Shown: piece after piece, positions 1 through 6,302 of the stretch
How the letters are laid out: every line of letters begins with the position of its first letter
Position numbering within the stretch: position 1 is the stretch's first letter
Assembly: GCA_012514355.1 (NCBI GenBank)
Contig: JAAZAL010000107.1
Span: 1 to 13,711, forward strand
DNA length: 13,711 bases
Direction of reading: 5' to 3'
Source of the DNA: Candidatus Dojkabacteria bacterium
Lineage (GTDB): Bacteria; Patescibacteriota; Dojkabacteria; SC72
Position numbers and translations under genes: made by a program
Notes under the pieces: model-generated
Database searches by the model: none
The model's input: the letters and a program-made list of their open reading frames with translations, nothing else
Told to the model about the DNA's origin: nothing

Positions 1-49
1 CAAATATCCCGAAACCACCTAGGATACCAAACAAAACTTTCTTGTTCAT
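1..49 (-). CDS. Start of an unidentified protein with a hydrophobic N-terminus (partial)
   Basis: An ATG at 49-47 opens a frame that runs off the left edge and reads MNKKVLFGILGGFGIF. A short lysine-rich start followed by a hydrophobic glycine-containing run looks like the beginning of a signal peptide or first membrane segment, so an exported or membrane protein is possible. Only 16 residues are visible, so no family can be named. The start lies 79 bases beyond the rpsI stop, and a promoter-like sequence with a palindrome sits between them. It is therefore probably a separate transcription unit from the ribosomal operon, though read-through cannot be excluded. Confidence 0.4.
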   Translation of the reverse strand, partial: MNKKVLFGILGGFGIF

Positions 50-81
50 ATTGATAAAAGATAAAATATATATACATACAT

Positions 82-109
82 TGTATATACAAGTCGATAA
101 AGAAATCAA
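82..109 (-). promoter_or_regulatory. Possible promoter for the left-edge gene, with a palindrome on the -10
   Basis: On the minus strand TTGATT (109-104) is followed after 16 bases by TATACA (87-82), each 4 of 6 to the sigma70 consensus. The ATG of the left-edge gene is about 32 bases further on. A perfect 12-base palindrome, TTGTATATACAA, covers 81-92 and overlaps the -10 hexamer, where a repressor could bind. In AT-rich DNA such matches arise easily, so this is a weak call. Confidence 0.3.
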
Positions 110-128
110 TGGAAGAAAAGAAATGAAC

Positions 129-521
129 CTATCTCTTTGAGAACTGAGGCTTTTTTCTTGCTTTAATATGATGATACTTCTTTCTCTCTACCTCTCTAGG
201 ATCTCTAGTTACAAGACCTGCTTTTCTTAAAACAGGCTTAAGAGATTCATCCATAGCAAGTAAAGCCCTACCTAAACCCAATCTAATAGCATCAATTTGA
301 GCATTAACACCACCACCATTAACCTTGGCAGTAAAATAGTATTTATCTAATAAATCTGTAACAACAAAACCGTAATTAACCATCTTATCTGCCTCAACAA
401 TACCCTGAAAGTATGAATCAATAGACTTACCATTAACAGTTGAAGCCTTCTGACCAGAGTATATTCTTACTCTAGATGTTGCTGTTTTTCTTCTTCCTAT
501 CCCTTCAAAATACTTAGTCAT
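129..521 (-). CDS. rpsI: 30S ribosomal protein S9 (uS9)
   Basis: S9 sits in the head of the 30S subunit, and its C-terminal tail reaches the P-site tRNA. The 130-residue product has the family start YFEGIGRRKTATSRVR, the central GLGRALL segment, and the invariant basic end PQFSKR. It therefore looks full length and functional. The frame could extend to a TTG at 533, but the ATG at 521 gives the usual S9 N-terminus and the usual 130-residue length, so it is preferred. It follows rplM by 14 bases, the common L13-S9 pair, here joined to the end of the alpha operon. No Shine-Dalgarno sequence is visible before the ATG. The stop is TAG, one of only four in the window. Confidence 0.97.
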   Translation of the reverse strand: MTKYFEGIGRRKTATSRVRIYSGQKASTVNGKSIDSYFQGIVEADKMVNYGFVVTDLLDKYYFTAKVNGGGVNAQIDAIRLGLGRALLAMDESLKPVLRKAGLVTRDPREVERKKYHHIKARKKPQFSKR

Positions 522-535
522 TTTACAATACAATT

Positions 536-970
536 TTATATTTTATATTCAACAGGTTTCTGACCCTCTTGTTTATGATTACTATCCTTGTATACAAACA
601 ATCTTGCCATTCTCCCATCTCTTAATTTGTTCTTTGGTAACATATTTTTTACTGCCATCTCTATTACCTTTGTAGAATTCTTCTTAATCTGATCTGCAAA
701 TACAATCTCTTTTAAACCACCAGGAAATCCAGAGTGTCTATAGTACATCTTCTTTAACTCTTTACCCCTAGTTAACTTTACCTCATCACTATTAATTACT
801 ACTACATAATCTCCACAGTCAACATTAGGAACAATACCAACCTTACCCTTACCAATTAACAAAGATGCTATCTTAGTAGAAACCCTACCTAGAATCTGGT
901 CTTTTACATCAACGATGTACCAACTCCTTTCAATATTTTCTTTTTTATTCCAATCAGTTTTGTATTTCAT
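536..970 (-). CDS. rplM: 50S ribosomal protein L13 (uL13)
   Basis: L13 is an early-assembling 23S rRNA-binding protein of the large subunit. The 144-residue product carries the expected core: WYIVDVKDQILGRVST near the N-terminus, the PNVDCGDYVVVIN segment around residues 48-60, the YYRHSGFPGG signature near residue 76, and AVKNMLPKNKL near 106. Length matches the family (about 142). The gene starts 17 bases after the rplQ stop, and the upstream bases are AT-rich with no Shine-Dalgarno match. It is cotranscribed with rplQ and rpsI. Nothing in it looks abnormal. Confidence 0.97.
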   Translation of the reverse strand: MKYKTDWNKKENIERSWYIVDVKDQILGRVSTKIASLLIGKGKVGIVPNVDCGDYVVVINSDEVKLTRGKELKKMYYRHSGFPGGLKEIVFADQIKKNSTKVIEMAVKNMLPKNKLRDGRMARLFVYKDSNHKQEGQKPVEYKI

Positions 971-987
971 AGTATATTAAAAACATA

Positions 988-1527
988 TTAAAGACCCGAT
1001 CTACTCTTTGCTCTTTCTTTTTTTAGAGGTTCAACTTTCTTAGAAACAGACTTAGCTCCTAAATTAGCAAAACTCTTTTTCTTTTCTACACTCTCTTTCT
1101 TCTCCTGAACCTCCTCCTTTTTCTCTACCTTTTCATCTTTTTTAGAGACCTTTTTCTTACTCTCATCTCTCTTACCCTTAAACCCAACTATCTCTACTAC
1201 AGACTCTTGAGTATTATCCCCCGCTCTATATCCAACCTTTTTTACTGTTACTTTTGTTGATTCCTTCTTACCTAACTCCATTGCTTTCTTTACCAATTCC
1301 TCTTTCCCTAAAATCTCATTAAATCTCCTAATCAAAGATATATCTCCATCTTTAGTACCCCTTACTAAGTTTAGTAAGGATTCTAACTCTCCTCTTAGAA
1401 CTTTCGCTTTTACAGAAGATGTCCTTACCTTACCTGATTGTAATATGGACCTTACCTGATTCTGCTTTAAGGCTTTCCTATGAGAGTGAGTTCTACCTAA
1501 TTTTTTAAGATTAATTCTTTTATACAT
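988..1527 (-). CDS. rplQ: 50S ribosomal protein L17 (bL17) with a long charged C-terminal tail
   Basis: L17 lies near the peptide exit tunnel of the large subunit. Residues 1-117 are the conserved fold, with GRTHSHRKAL near residue 11 and GYRAGDNTQESVVEIV at about 99-114. The canonical bacterial start MRHRKSG is replaced by MYKRINLKK. After residue 117 comes a tail of some 60 residues made mostly of lysine, glutamate and serine, making the protein 179 residues against about 127 in E. coli. The tail is probably disordered. Its ATG is 5 bases after the rpoA stop. A ribosome-binding sequence AAAGGTG lies inside the last rpoA codons, which suggests translational coupling. Confidence 0.96.
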   Translation of the reverse strand: MYKRINLKKLGRTHSHRKALKQNQVRSILQSGKVRTSSVKAKVLRGELESLLNLVRGTKDGDISLIRRFNEILGKEELVKKAMELGKKESTKVTVKKVGYRAGDNTQESVVEIVGFKGKRDESKKKVSKKDEKVEKKEEVQEKKESVEKKKSFANLGAKSVSKKVEPLKKERAKSRSGL

Positions 1528-1532
1528 CCTAA

Positions 1533-2495
1533 TTATTCACCTTTAATATTAACTCCATATTGATTAAGTAATTCAACTACCTCGTTTAATGATTTATTTC
1601 CAAACCCAGAAAGATTTAACAAATCTTCTACTGATACATTTCTTAAATCAGCTAATGTTTTGTATCCTCCAGAAAGTAAACCTGTCTTAGATCTTTTAGA
1701 TATTGGTAAATCCTCTACTCTTAAATCCTCAACCTCATCTGAAGTCTCTTCCTCTTCCTGGACAACCTCAATCTTGTTAATCTCTTCTACTCTTTCTTCT
1801 ACCTCTTTTTTAGAAACACCCATTGCAACCATTACCTTACCTGCAAACTCTTGAAGTATGGATGAAGATTGTAATAGGGCTTCTTTAGGAGCAATACTAC
1901 CATCTGTTAAAACACCAATAACTACTGAATCTAAATCTGTTTCCTGTCCCTTACGAGCCTGTTCTACACTCATACTTACCTTTTCAATAGGGGTAAAATC
2001 ACAATCAAGTGGAATTGTACCTTCAGATGATCTCTCTGCTAAAGTTGCATCTAAATATCCAACACCAGATTGCACAGTCATCTCAATATTTAATGCCGAA
2101 GAAGCATCAGTTAGATTTGCAATTACAATATCAGGAGTAGTTACTGTTACACCAGCATCAACAATAATGTCAGAAGCCTTTACAACAGTCTTACCCTTCA
2201 TATCAATCTTACACTTCTTAATCTCTTGTGAATCTAAATTAAACTTAACCTGCTTAAGATTTAATATGATAGAAACTAAATCCTCTTTAACACCTGCAAT
2301 AGTAGAATACTCATGCTTAGCTCCCTTAACCTTAACACTTGTAATCCCAGCACCCTTTAAACTAGAGTAAAGAATTCTTCTTAAGGCATTACCAAGAGTT
2401 TGGCCATATCCTCTAGGTAAAGGTGCAATCTCATACATGCCCCAATTACCCTCTTCTTCTCTAATTGTTACTTTTATATCTTTAAATGCTTCCAT
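1533..2495 (-). CDS. rpoA: DNA-directed RNA polymerase subunit alpha
   Basis: The alpha subunit dimerises to nucleate RNA polymerase assembly, and its C-terminal domain binds promoter UP elements and activators. The N-terminal domain (about residues 1-230) has the signature GYGQTLGNALRRILYSS at 29-45. A glutamate-rich linker covers about 236-258, and the C-terminal domain about 259-320 has the helix-hairpin-helix segment LSGFGNKSLNE. In the DNA-contact helix the arginine equivalent to E. coli Arg265 is kept (Arg268), but the position equivalent to Asn268 is threonine (Thr271), from my own by-eye alignment. Length 320 is normal. It sits between rpsD and rplQ as in most bacteria. Confidence 0.98.
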   Translation of the reverse strand: MEAFKDIKVTIREEEGNWGMYEIAPLPRGYGQTLGNALRRILYSSLKGAGITSVKVKGAKHEYSTIAGVKEDLVSIILNLKQVKFNLDSQEIKKCKIDMKGKTVVKASDIIVDAGVTVTTPDIVIANLTDASSALNIEMTVQSGVGYLDATLAERSSEGTIPLDCDFTPIEKVSMSVEQARKGQETDLDSVVIGVLTDGSIAPKEALLQSSSILQEFAGKVMVAMGVSKKEVEERVEEINKIEVVQEEEETSDEVEDLRVEDLPISKRSKTGLLSGGYKTLADLRNVSVEDLLNLSGFGNKSLNEVVELLNQYGVNIKGE

Positions 2496-2515
2496 TATTT
2501 TTTTAAAACAAATTA

Positions 2516-3127
2516 TTATCTTGAGTAGTACTCAATGATTAGATTCTCACGAATACCTTCATCAATTTCATCTCTTATTGGTAATCTAGCTACCCTAACT
2601 TTGGTATCCTTAGATTCCAACCAGTCAGGAACTGGAAAGAATTTCTCAGAAGGTGCTAGCTTCGCTGATTTTAATTCAACTGTATCCCCCTCTTTAACTT
2701 CAAAAGAAGGAACAGAGAATTTCTTACCATTAAGAAGAACATGACCATGAACTATATACTGTCTAGATGCTGCTCTTGAAGGAGCTAAACCAGCTAAATA
2801 CAATACATTATCTAATCTTAACTCCAATATTCTTAAAAACTCCAAACCCTTATCCAAATTACTAATCTTAGCCCTTCTATTAGCTTCTACATATATATTC
2901 TTAAACTGCTTCTCTCTTAAACCATATGTCCTTTTTACTTTCTGTTTCTCTCTTAACTGTAAACCGTAGTTTGAGAGTCTAGCTCTTCTAGCATTACCGT
3001 GTTGACCAGGAGGAAAAGGTTTTCTTTTAATCCCTGCCTTATCTGAAAAAGATCTAGCACCCTTTAAATTAAGGTTTACACCCTCTCTTCTACTTAATCT
3101 CTCTTTTGGACCTGTATATCTACCCAT
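2516..3127 (-). CDS. rpsD: 30S ribosomal protein S4 (uS4)
   Basis: S4 is a primary 16S rRNA-binding protein that starts small-subunit assembly, and in E. coli it also represses its own operon. The 203-residue product starts MGRYTGPKERLSRREG and has the PFPPGQHGNARRARLSNYG region near residues 37-55. The S4 RNA-binding domain follows at roughly 93-155, with LELRLDNVLYLAGLAPSRA and the VHGHVLLNGK segment. It ends ENLIIEYYSR. There are no cysteines, so it is the zinc-free form. It lies between rpsK and rpoA with about 20-base gaps and no visible Shine-Dalgarno sequence. I did not find a convincing S4 autoregulatory structure. Confidence 0.97.
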   Translation of the reverse strand: MGRYTGPKERLSRREGVNLNLKGARSFSDKAGIKRKPFPPGQHGNARRARLSNYGLQLREKQKVKRTYGLREKQFKNIYVEANRRAKISNLDKGLEFLRILELRLDNVLYLAGLAPSRAASRQYIVHGHVLLNGKKFSVPSFEVKEGDTVELKSAKLAPSEKFFPVPDWLESKDTKVRVARLPIRDEIDEGIRENLIIEYYSR

Positions 3128-3147
3128 TTAAATATTTATTAATTATG

Positions 3148-3525
3148 TTATTTTCTAGGACTCTTTCTTGGCCTACATCCATTATGTGCGATAGGGGTTC
3201 TATCAATTAATGTAGTAATCTTTAAACCTGCAGAATCTAAACCCTTTACTGCTGCATTTCTTCCAGCTCCAGGACCACTAACTATTACTTTAACTTCTCT
3301 AATACCGTATTTTTTAATTGCTTTCTCTGCTGCATCAAGCGCTGCCTTTGTAGCAGCAAATGCAGTACTTCTTCTCGCACCCTTAAAACCAACTACTGCA
3401 GGACTACCCTGAACTAAAAGCTCTCCTTTCTCATCTGTTATTGAGATAATGGTGTTATTAAATGTAGACTGTACAGTCACGATACCATTAGTAACACTTC
3501 TTTTTGTTTTCTTAGTAGTTGCCAT
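3148..3525 (-). CDS. rpsK: 30S ribosomal protein S11 (uS11)
   Basis: S11 forms part of the 30S platform near the E site. The 125-residue product has the family pattern GIVTVQSTFNNTIISITD near the N-terminus, SPAVVGFKGARRSTAFAA in the middle and DRTPIAHNGCRPRKSPRK at the C-terminus. Length is typical (E. coli 129). The gene follows rpsM by 9 bases and precedes rpsD by 20. Its ATG is preceded by an ATATATAT run rather than a Shine-Dalgarno sequence. Confidence 0.97.
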   Translation of the reverse strand: MATTKKTKRSVTNGIVTVQSTFNNTIISITDEKGELLVQGSPAVVGFKGARRSTAFAATKAALDAAEKAIKKYGIREVKVIVSGPGAGRNAAVKGLDSAGLKITTLIDRTPIAHNGCRPRKSPRK

Positions 3526-3534
3526 ATATATATG

Positions 3535-3918
3535 CTAGGTTTTTTCTAATTTACGTTTTAATCCTCCAACAGCCCTACTTCTACCTTTTCTAGTATGAGC
3601 ATTATGCCTTGTTCTTTGACCTCTAACTGGAAGACCTAATTTATGTCTAATACCTCTATAGCTTTTAATATCTTTTAATCTTTTAATATCTCTAAAAATG
3701 TTCTGTCTTAATTCTCCCTCAACCTTAAAGTTCTTATCTAAATATCCTCTGATACTATCTAGTTCACTCTCAGAGAGATCTTTTACTAAAGTATTTAAAT
3801 CTATCTTAGTTTCGGTACATATCTGCTTTGCAGACTTTTCACCTATACCGTATATACTCATTAAAGAGACCCATAATCTCTTATCATTTGGTATTTCTAA
3901 TCCAGCTACTCTTGCCAT
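3535..3918 (-). CDS. rpsM: 30S ribosomal protein S13 (uS13)
   Basis: S13 is in the 30S head and makes the intersubunit bridge to the large subunit. The 127-residue product opens MARVAGLEIPNDKR, has the helix-hairpin-helix SIYGIGEKSAKQI near residues 22-34, and GLPVRGQRTRHNAHTRKG followed by the basic tail that contacts tRNA. This is an intact, normal-length family member. It lies between rpmJ and rpsK, as in the standard alpha operon, and ends with TAG. The upstream gap of 19 bases is pure AT-rich sequence without a ribosome-binding motif. Confidence 0.97.
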   Translation of the reverse strand: MARVAGLEIPNDKRLWVSLMSIYGIGEKSAKQICTETKIDLNTLVKDLSESELDSIRGYLDKNFKVEGELRQNIFRDIKRLKDIKSYRGIRHKLGLPVRGQRTRHNAHTRKGRSRAVGGLKRKLEKT

Positions 3919-3937
3919 ATTAATAATATATATTTAA

Positions 3938-4054
3938 TTAACCTTGTCTTTGTTTATGTTTAGGATTCTTTTTACAGTACACATACACCTTTCCCTTTCG
4001 GGTTACAGTATAGCAATCGGCACATCTCTTTTTAACTGAAGCCTGTACTTTCAT
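3938..4054 (-). CDS. rpmJ: 50S ribosomal protein L36 (bL36), zinc form
   Basis: This is a 38-residue gene read directly from the sequence: start [17 protein letters not shown], end HKQRQG. L36 is a small zinc-ribbon protein of the large subunit. The zinc ligands Cys11, Cys14, Cys27 and His33 are all present, so this is the zinc-binding form at full length. The ATG is 1 base after the infA stop. A Shine-Dalgarno-like AGGA at 4064-4067 lies inside the last infA codons, which suggests translational coupling with infA. Confidence 0.96.
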   Translation of the reverse strand: MKVQASVKKRCADCYTVTRKGKVYVYCKKNPKHKQRQG

Positions 4055-4055
4055 T

Positions 4056-4289
4056 TTATTTCGTCCTATATGTTATTCTACCCTGTGTTTTATCATAGGG
4101 AGTCATCTCTATCTTTACCTTATCTCCTTCTAAGATACGAATGTAGTGCATTCTCATCTTCCCAGAGAGATATCCCAAAACCTCTTTTTTATCACCATTG
4201 ACATCAATTTCTATGACAAACTTTGTATTTGGTAGACACTCTTTGACTACTCCCTCAAATTCGTAAACTTTCTTTGTATCAACAGCCAT
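4056..4289 (-). CDS. infA: Translation initiation factor IF-1
   Basis: IF-1 binds the A site of the 30S subunit during initiation. The 77-residue OB-fold protein shows [18 protein letters not shown], then [18 protein letters not shown], then [14 protein letters not shown], all matching the family closely. It is first in the alpha part of the cluster. A 139-base gap and a good sigma70-type promoter precede it, and rpmJ follows after 1 base. No Shine-Dalgarno sequence is visible. In many bacteria map (methionine aminopeptidase) lies between adk and infA, but here it does not. Confidence 0.97.
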   Translation of the reverse strand: MAVDTKKVYEFEGVVKECLPNTKFVIEIDVNGDKKEVLGYLSGKMRMHYIRILEGDKVKIEMTPYDKTQGRITYRTK

Positions 4290-4324
4290 AAATAATGGTT
4301 TTGTAAATAAATAGAGTCGATGTG

Positions 4325-4352
4325 ATTATATCAAAGTTTTGACTTTTTTCAA
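4325..4352 (-). promoter_or_regulatory. Sigma70-type promoter for infA and the alpha operon, with a palindromic spacer
   Basis: On the minus strand TTGAAA (4352-4347) and a perfect TATAAT (4330-4325) are 16 bases apart. Transcription would start near 4318, leaving a leader of about 30 bases before the infA ATG at 4289. The spacer contains TCAAAACTTTGA (4342-4331), an inverted repeat with 5-base arms directly abutting the -10, which could be an operator. This is the largest non-coding gap in the window (139 bases), which fits a real internal promoter. Confidence 0.65.
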
Positions 4353-4428
4353 AGGTTTACAACACTTTTCTTTGAAATATACTTCAACTCTATAAAGACG
4401 GATTAAGCATATCAAAAAGATGGAGATA

Positions 4429-5076
4429 TTACAACCCTAATTTAGCTATTAATTCTCTATGTATTTCTTCAATACTAGGAGAAGCATCTATCTCAATTAA
4501 GATTCCTCTTTTAGAGTACTCCTGTACTATTGGCACTATTGTATTCTCGTACACTTTGAGTCTTAATTTAATCTTCTCTGGTTGATCATCTTCTCTTTGT
4601 ATTAACTTAGTACCACATTTATCACAATATCCACTTACGCTCTCTGGTTTGTATATTTGATGATATGTAGCATCACAGTATGGGCATATCTTTCGAAGTG
4701 ACATTCTCTCTATTGCCTTCTCTTGGGAAAGAGTAAAATGAACAACAGCATCTAAGTGCCTCCCACTGTTTTTAAGCAACTCATCAAAAAGGGGTATCTG
4801 GCCCGCATCTCTAACAACAGAGACAAATGCCCAAGATTTAGATATATCAAATCTTCTTACCCACCTATTTAACATGCTGTAGGTTAATTCGTTAGGAACA
4901 AAGTGGCCCTTAGACCAATATTGATATGCTTTAATAGATTCTATATCTGCATCTTTATACATTCTTCTAAACATCTCTCCAGTACCAATATTTTCAAATT
5001 CATACTTTTGGACAAGTAATTCTACTTGAGTATCTTTACCACTACCTGAAGGTCCATGAAAAAGTATAGTTTTCAT
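4429..5076 (-). CDS. adk: Adenylate kinase family protein with zinc-finger lid and degenerate DGFPR motif
   Basis: Adenylate kinase interconverts ATP + AMP and 2 ADP in the cytoplasm. The 215-residue product has the P-loop GPSGSGKDTQ (8-17), the AMP-site segment GTGEMFRR (31-38), and a LID with Cys131, Cys134, Cys151 and Cys154 spaced for one zinc. It also has the REDD arginine and aspartates (161-164) and a later Arg172. The usual DG(F/Y)PR motif is lost: the corresponding stretch near 84-93 reads FVSVVRDAGQ, keeping the arginine and glutamine but not the aspartate, glycine or proline. The P-loop also has Asp15 where glycine is normal. Position near secY and infA supports adk. Catalytic efficiency or nucleotide preference may differ, and a relative with another monophosphate substrate is possible. 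Confidence 0.88.
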   Translation of the reverse strand: MKTILFHGPSGSGKDTQVELLVQKYEFENIGTGEMFRRMYKDADIESIKAYQYWSKGHFVPNELTYSMLNRWVRRFDISKSWAFVSVVRDAGQIPLFDELLKNSGRHLDAVVHFTLSQEKAIERMSLRKICPYCDATYHQIYKPESVSGYCDKCGTKLIQREDDQPEKIKLRLKVYENTIVPIVQEYSKRGILIEIDASPSIEEIHRELIAKLGL

Positions 5077-5103
5077 AATATCAATATTATATATTAAGAC
5101 CCT

Positions 5104-5112
5104 ATATTATCA
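5104..5112 (-). promoter_or_regulatory. Weak extended -10 candidate upstream of adk
   Basis: TGATAATAT on the minus strand resembles an extended -10 element about 30 bases before the adk ATG, in the 83-base gap after the surface-protein gene. There is no good -35: TCAAAT at 5132-5127 is poor. If it is not active, adk depends on the promoter upstream of the surface-protein gene or on read-through from secY. Confidence 0.22.
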
Positions 5113-5159
5113 TACTCTACAAGACAATTTGAAATACCAATTTTTACCAAAGAGAAGTA

Positions 5160-6218
5160 TTAAAACTTCTTCTCAAATTTACTCTTTCTTGATTGATTCT
5201 TTTTCTCCCTAAAGTTTTTTAATTTCGAAGGAATTGACTTTGTTACCTTCGTTAAAAGGTTGTATTTCAACATACTGTCTGATAGCCATACTCCTCCAAT
5301 CGCTAAAAAGAGTAACCCAAGCCCAAATATTGTAGCTCCTTTTGTATCGTCAAAAATACCAGTTTTAGGTACAGTGCCTATTGGTGTGGGATCTATTGGT
5401 TCTATCTCACCGTTGTTACCCCCGTTATATACTACATCAAAAGCAAGGCCTCTTTGACAGGCAGTTGAACTAACCCCGAGGGAGTCGGTCCAACTTATTC
5501 CAAGAGTATGTTCACCCAGTGGAATGCAAGCACCTGGACCACCTACTGTGCCCGTTATATGGGCAGTCAATCCCTCCCTTGTGATTACAAGGTGATTCCT
5601 TATATCCTCCCCATCAAATTCTGCGTAGATTTGTCCTACACCTTGAGAATCACCTACAGTTAGAAAGAACTGAAAGGGGACACAGTAATTTAATGGCAAA
5701 ACAGAAGAATATATCCTACTCCAGGAACCAACAGCATCACATGTATTTGCAGCAACTGAAAAAGCTTTAAGTTTTGTACATTGTTTTGTCCCATCAAAAG
5801 AATTAATTACAACAGATATATTATGTGACCCGGAAGTTAAACATGTATTTGGTTCTGCCATAGGGTCATTATCAACTCCCATAGTACCAGAAACTCTAAC
5901 ACTCTTTGTCCCATCATCCGCTAGATAGTAACTGATATCTGGAGTAAATTGTGTAGCTCCACCATCAAAATAGACTTGAACTGAGGGTAAATTAGTTTCT
6001 GAATACAAAGTACTATCATCCGTATATCTCCCAATATATGAGAAGTTAATAGGTTGGCAATAGTTCCCCGGATTAGGAACAACATATGGAGCATCCCAAC
6101 CACCAAATCCTGTACAATCTTCCGCTGCGAATAAATTGTTGGAAGAGGAAAGAGCAAGGAAAAAAATACCAAATAGTAAAAGGATCTTTCTTAACAAATT
6201 CCCTTTATATGTTTCCAT
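5160..6218 (-). CDS. Unrecognised secreted, membrane-anchored protein with two four-cysteine modules and a VPKTG motif
   Basis: I do not recognise this 352-residue protein. Residues about 8-32 form a signal peptide (KILLLFGIFFLALSSS, with a likely cut near AAED). Two related modules follow, about 35-158 and 160-265. Each begins C-x18-C (Cys35/54 and Cys160/179) and has a second cysteine pair (126/147 and 231/254), with shared features such as the (G/S)W after the first cysteine, NYC at the second, and a V/T-rich strand pattern. Two disulfides per module and an Ig-like beta fold are inferences. A short proline-rich linker leads to VPKTG (283-287), a membrane segment (about 295-313), and a 39-residue basic tail. 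VPKTG resembles a sortase LPXTG signal, but the tail is longer than usual. It interrupts secY-adk and has its own promoter. It is probably displayed on the cell surface; its ligand or role is unknown. Confidence 0.85.
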   Translation of the reverse strand: METYKGNLLRKILLLFGIFFLALSSSNNLFAAEDCTGFGGWDAPYVVPNPGNYCQPINFSYIGRYTDDSTLYSETNLPSVQVYFDGGATQFTPDISYYLADDGTKSVRVSGTMGVDNDPMAEPNTCLTSGSHNISVVINSFDGTKQCTKLKAFSVAANTCDAVGSWSRIYSSVLPLNYCVPFQFFLTVGDSQGVGQIYAEFDGEDIRNHLVITREGLTAHITGTVGGPGACIPLGEHTLGISWTDSLGVSSTACQRGLAFDVVYNGGNNGEIEPIDPTPIGTVPKTGIFDDTKGATIFGLGLLFLAIGGVWLSDSMLKYNLLTKVTKSIPSKLKNFREKKNQSRKSKFEKKF

Positions 6219-6247
6219 GTTTATTAGTTAGAATATTATCTATTAAG

Positions 6248-6276
6248 ATAGTAATGATAAAACAAACTCTTGTCAA
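6248..6276 (-). promoter_or_regulatory. Sigma70-type promoter for the surface-protein gene
   Basis: On the minus strand a perfect TTGACA (6276-6271) is followed after exactly 17 bases by TACTAT (6253-6248), a 4 of 6 -10. Initiation near 6241 would leave a leader of about 23 bases before the ATG at 6218. It lies in the 84-base gap after the secY stop. It suggests the surface protein, and perhaps adk, can be expressed independently of the ribosomal genes. Confidence 0.6.
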
Positions 6277-6302
6277 TAAGGAAATGCTATAACTAGTAAA
6301 AG

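Noticed and set aside
522..533. TTG start giving S9 four extra residues (MYCK)
   Set aside because: The ATG at 521 gives the conserved S9 start and the usual 130-residue length.
1858..2370. 170-codon open frame on the plus strand opposite rpoA
   Set aside because: It is antisense to a highly conserved gene, has no ribosome-binding site or recognisable motif, and its residues follow from the rpoA codon pattern.
5921..6172. 83-codon minus-strand frame overlapping the surface-protein gene in another phase
   Set aside because: The main frame has a signal peptide, duplicated modules and a membrane anchor; the overlapping frame has no coherent features.
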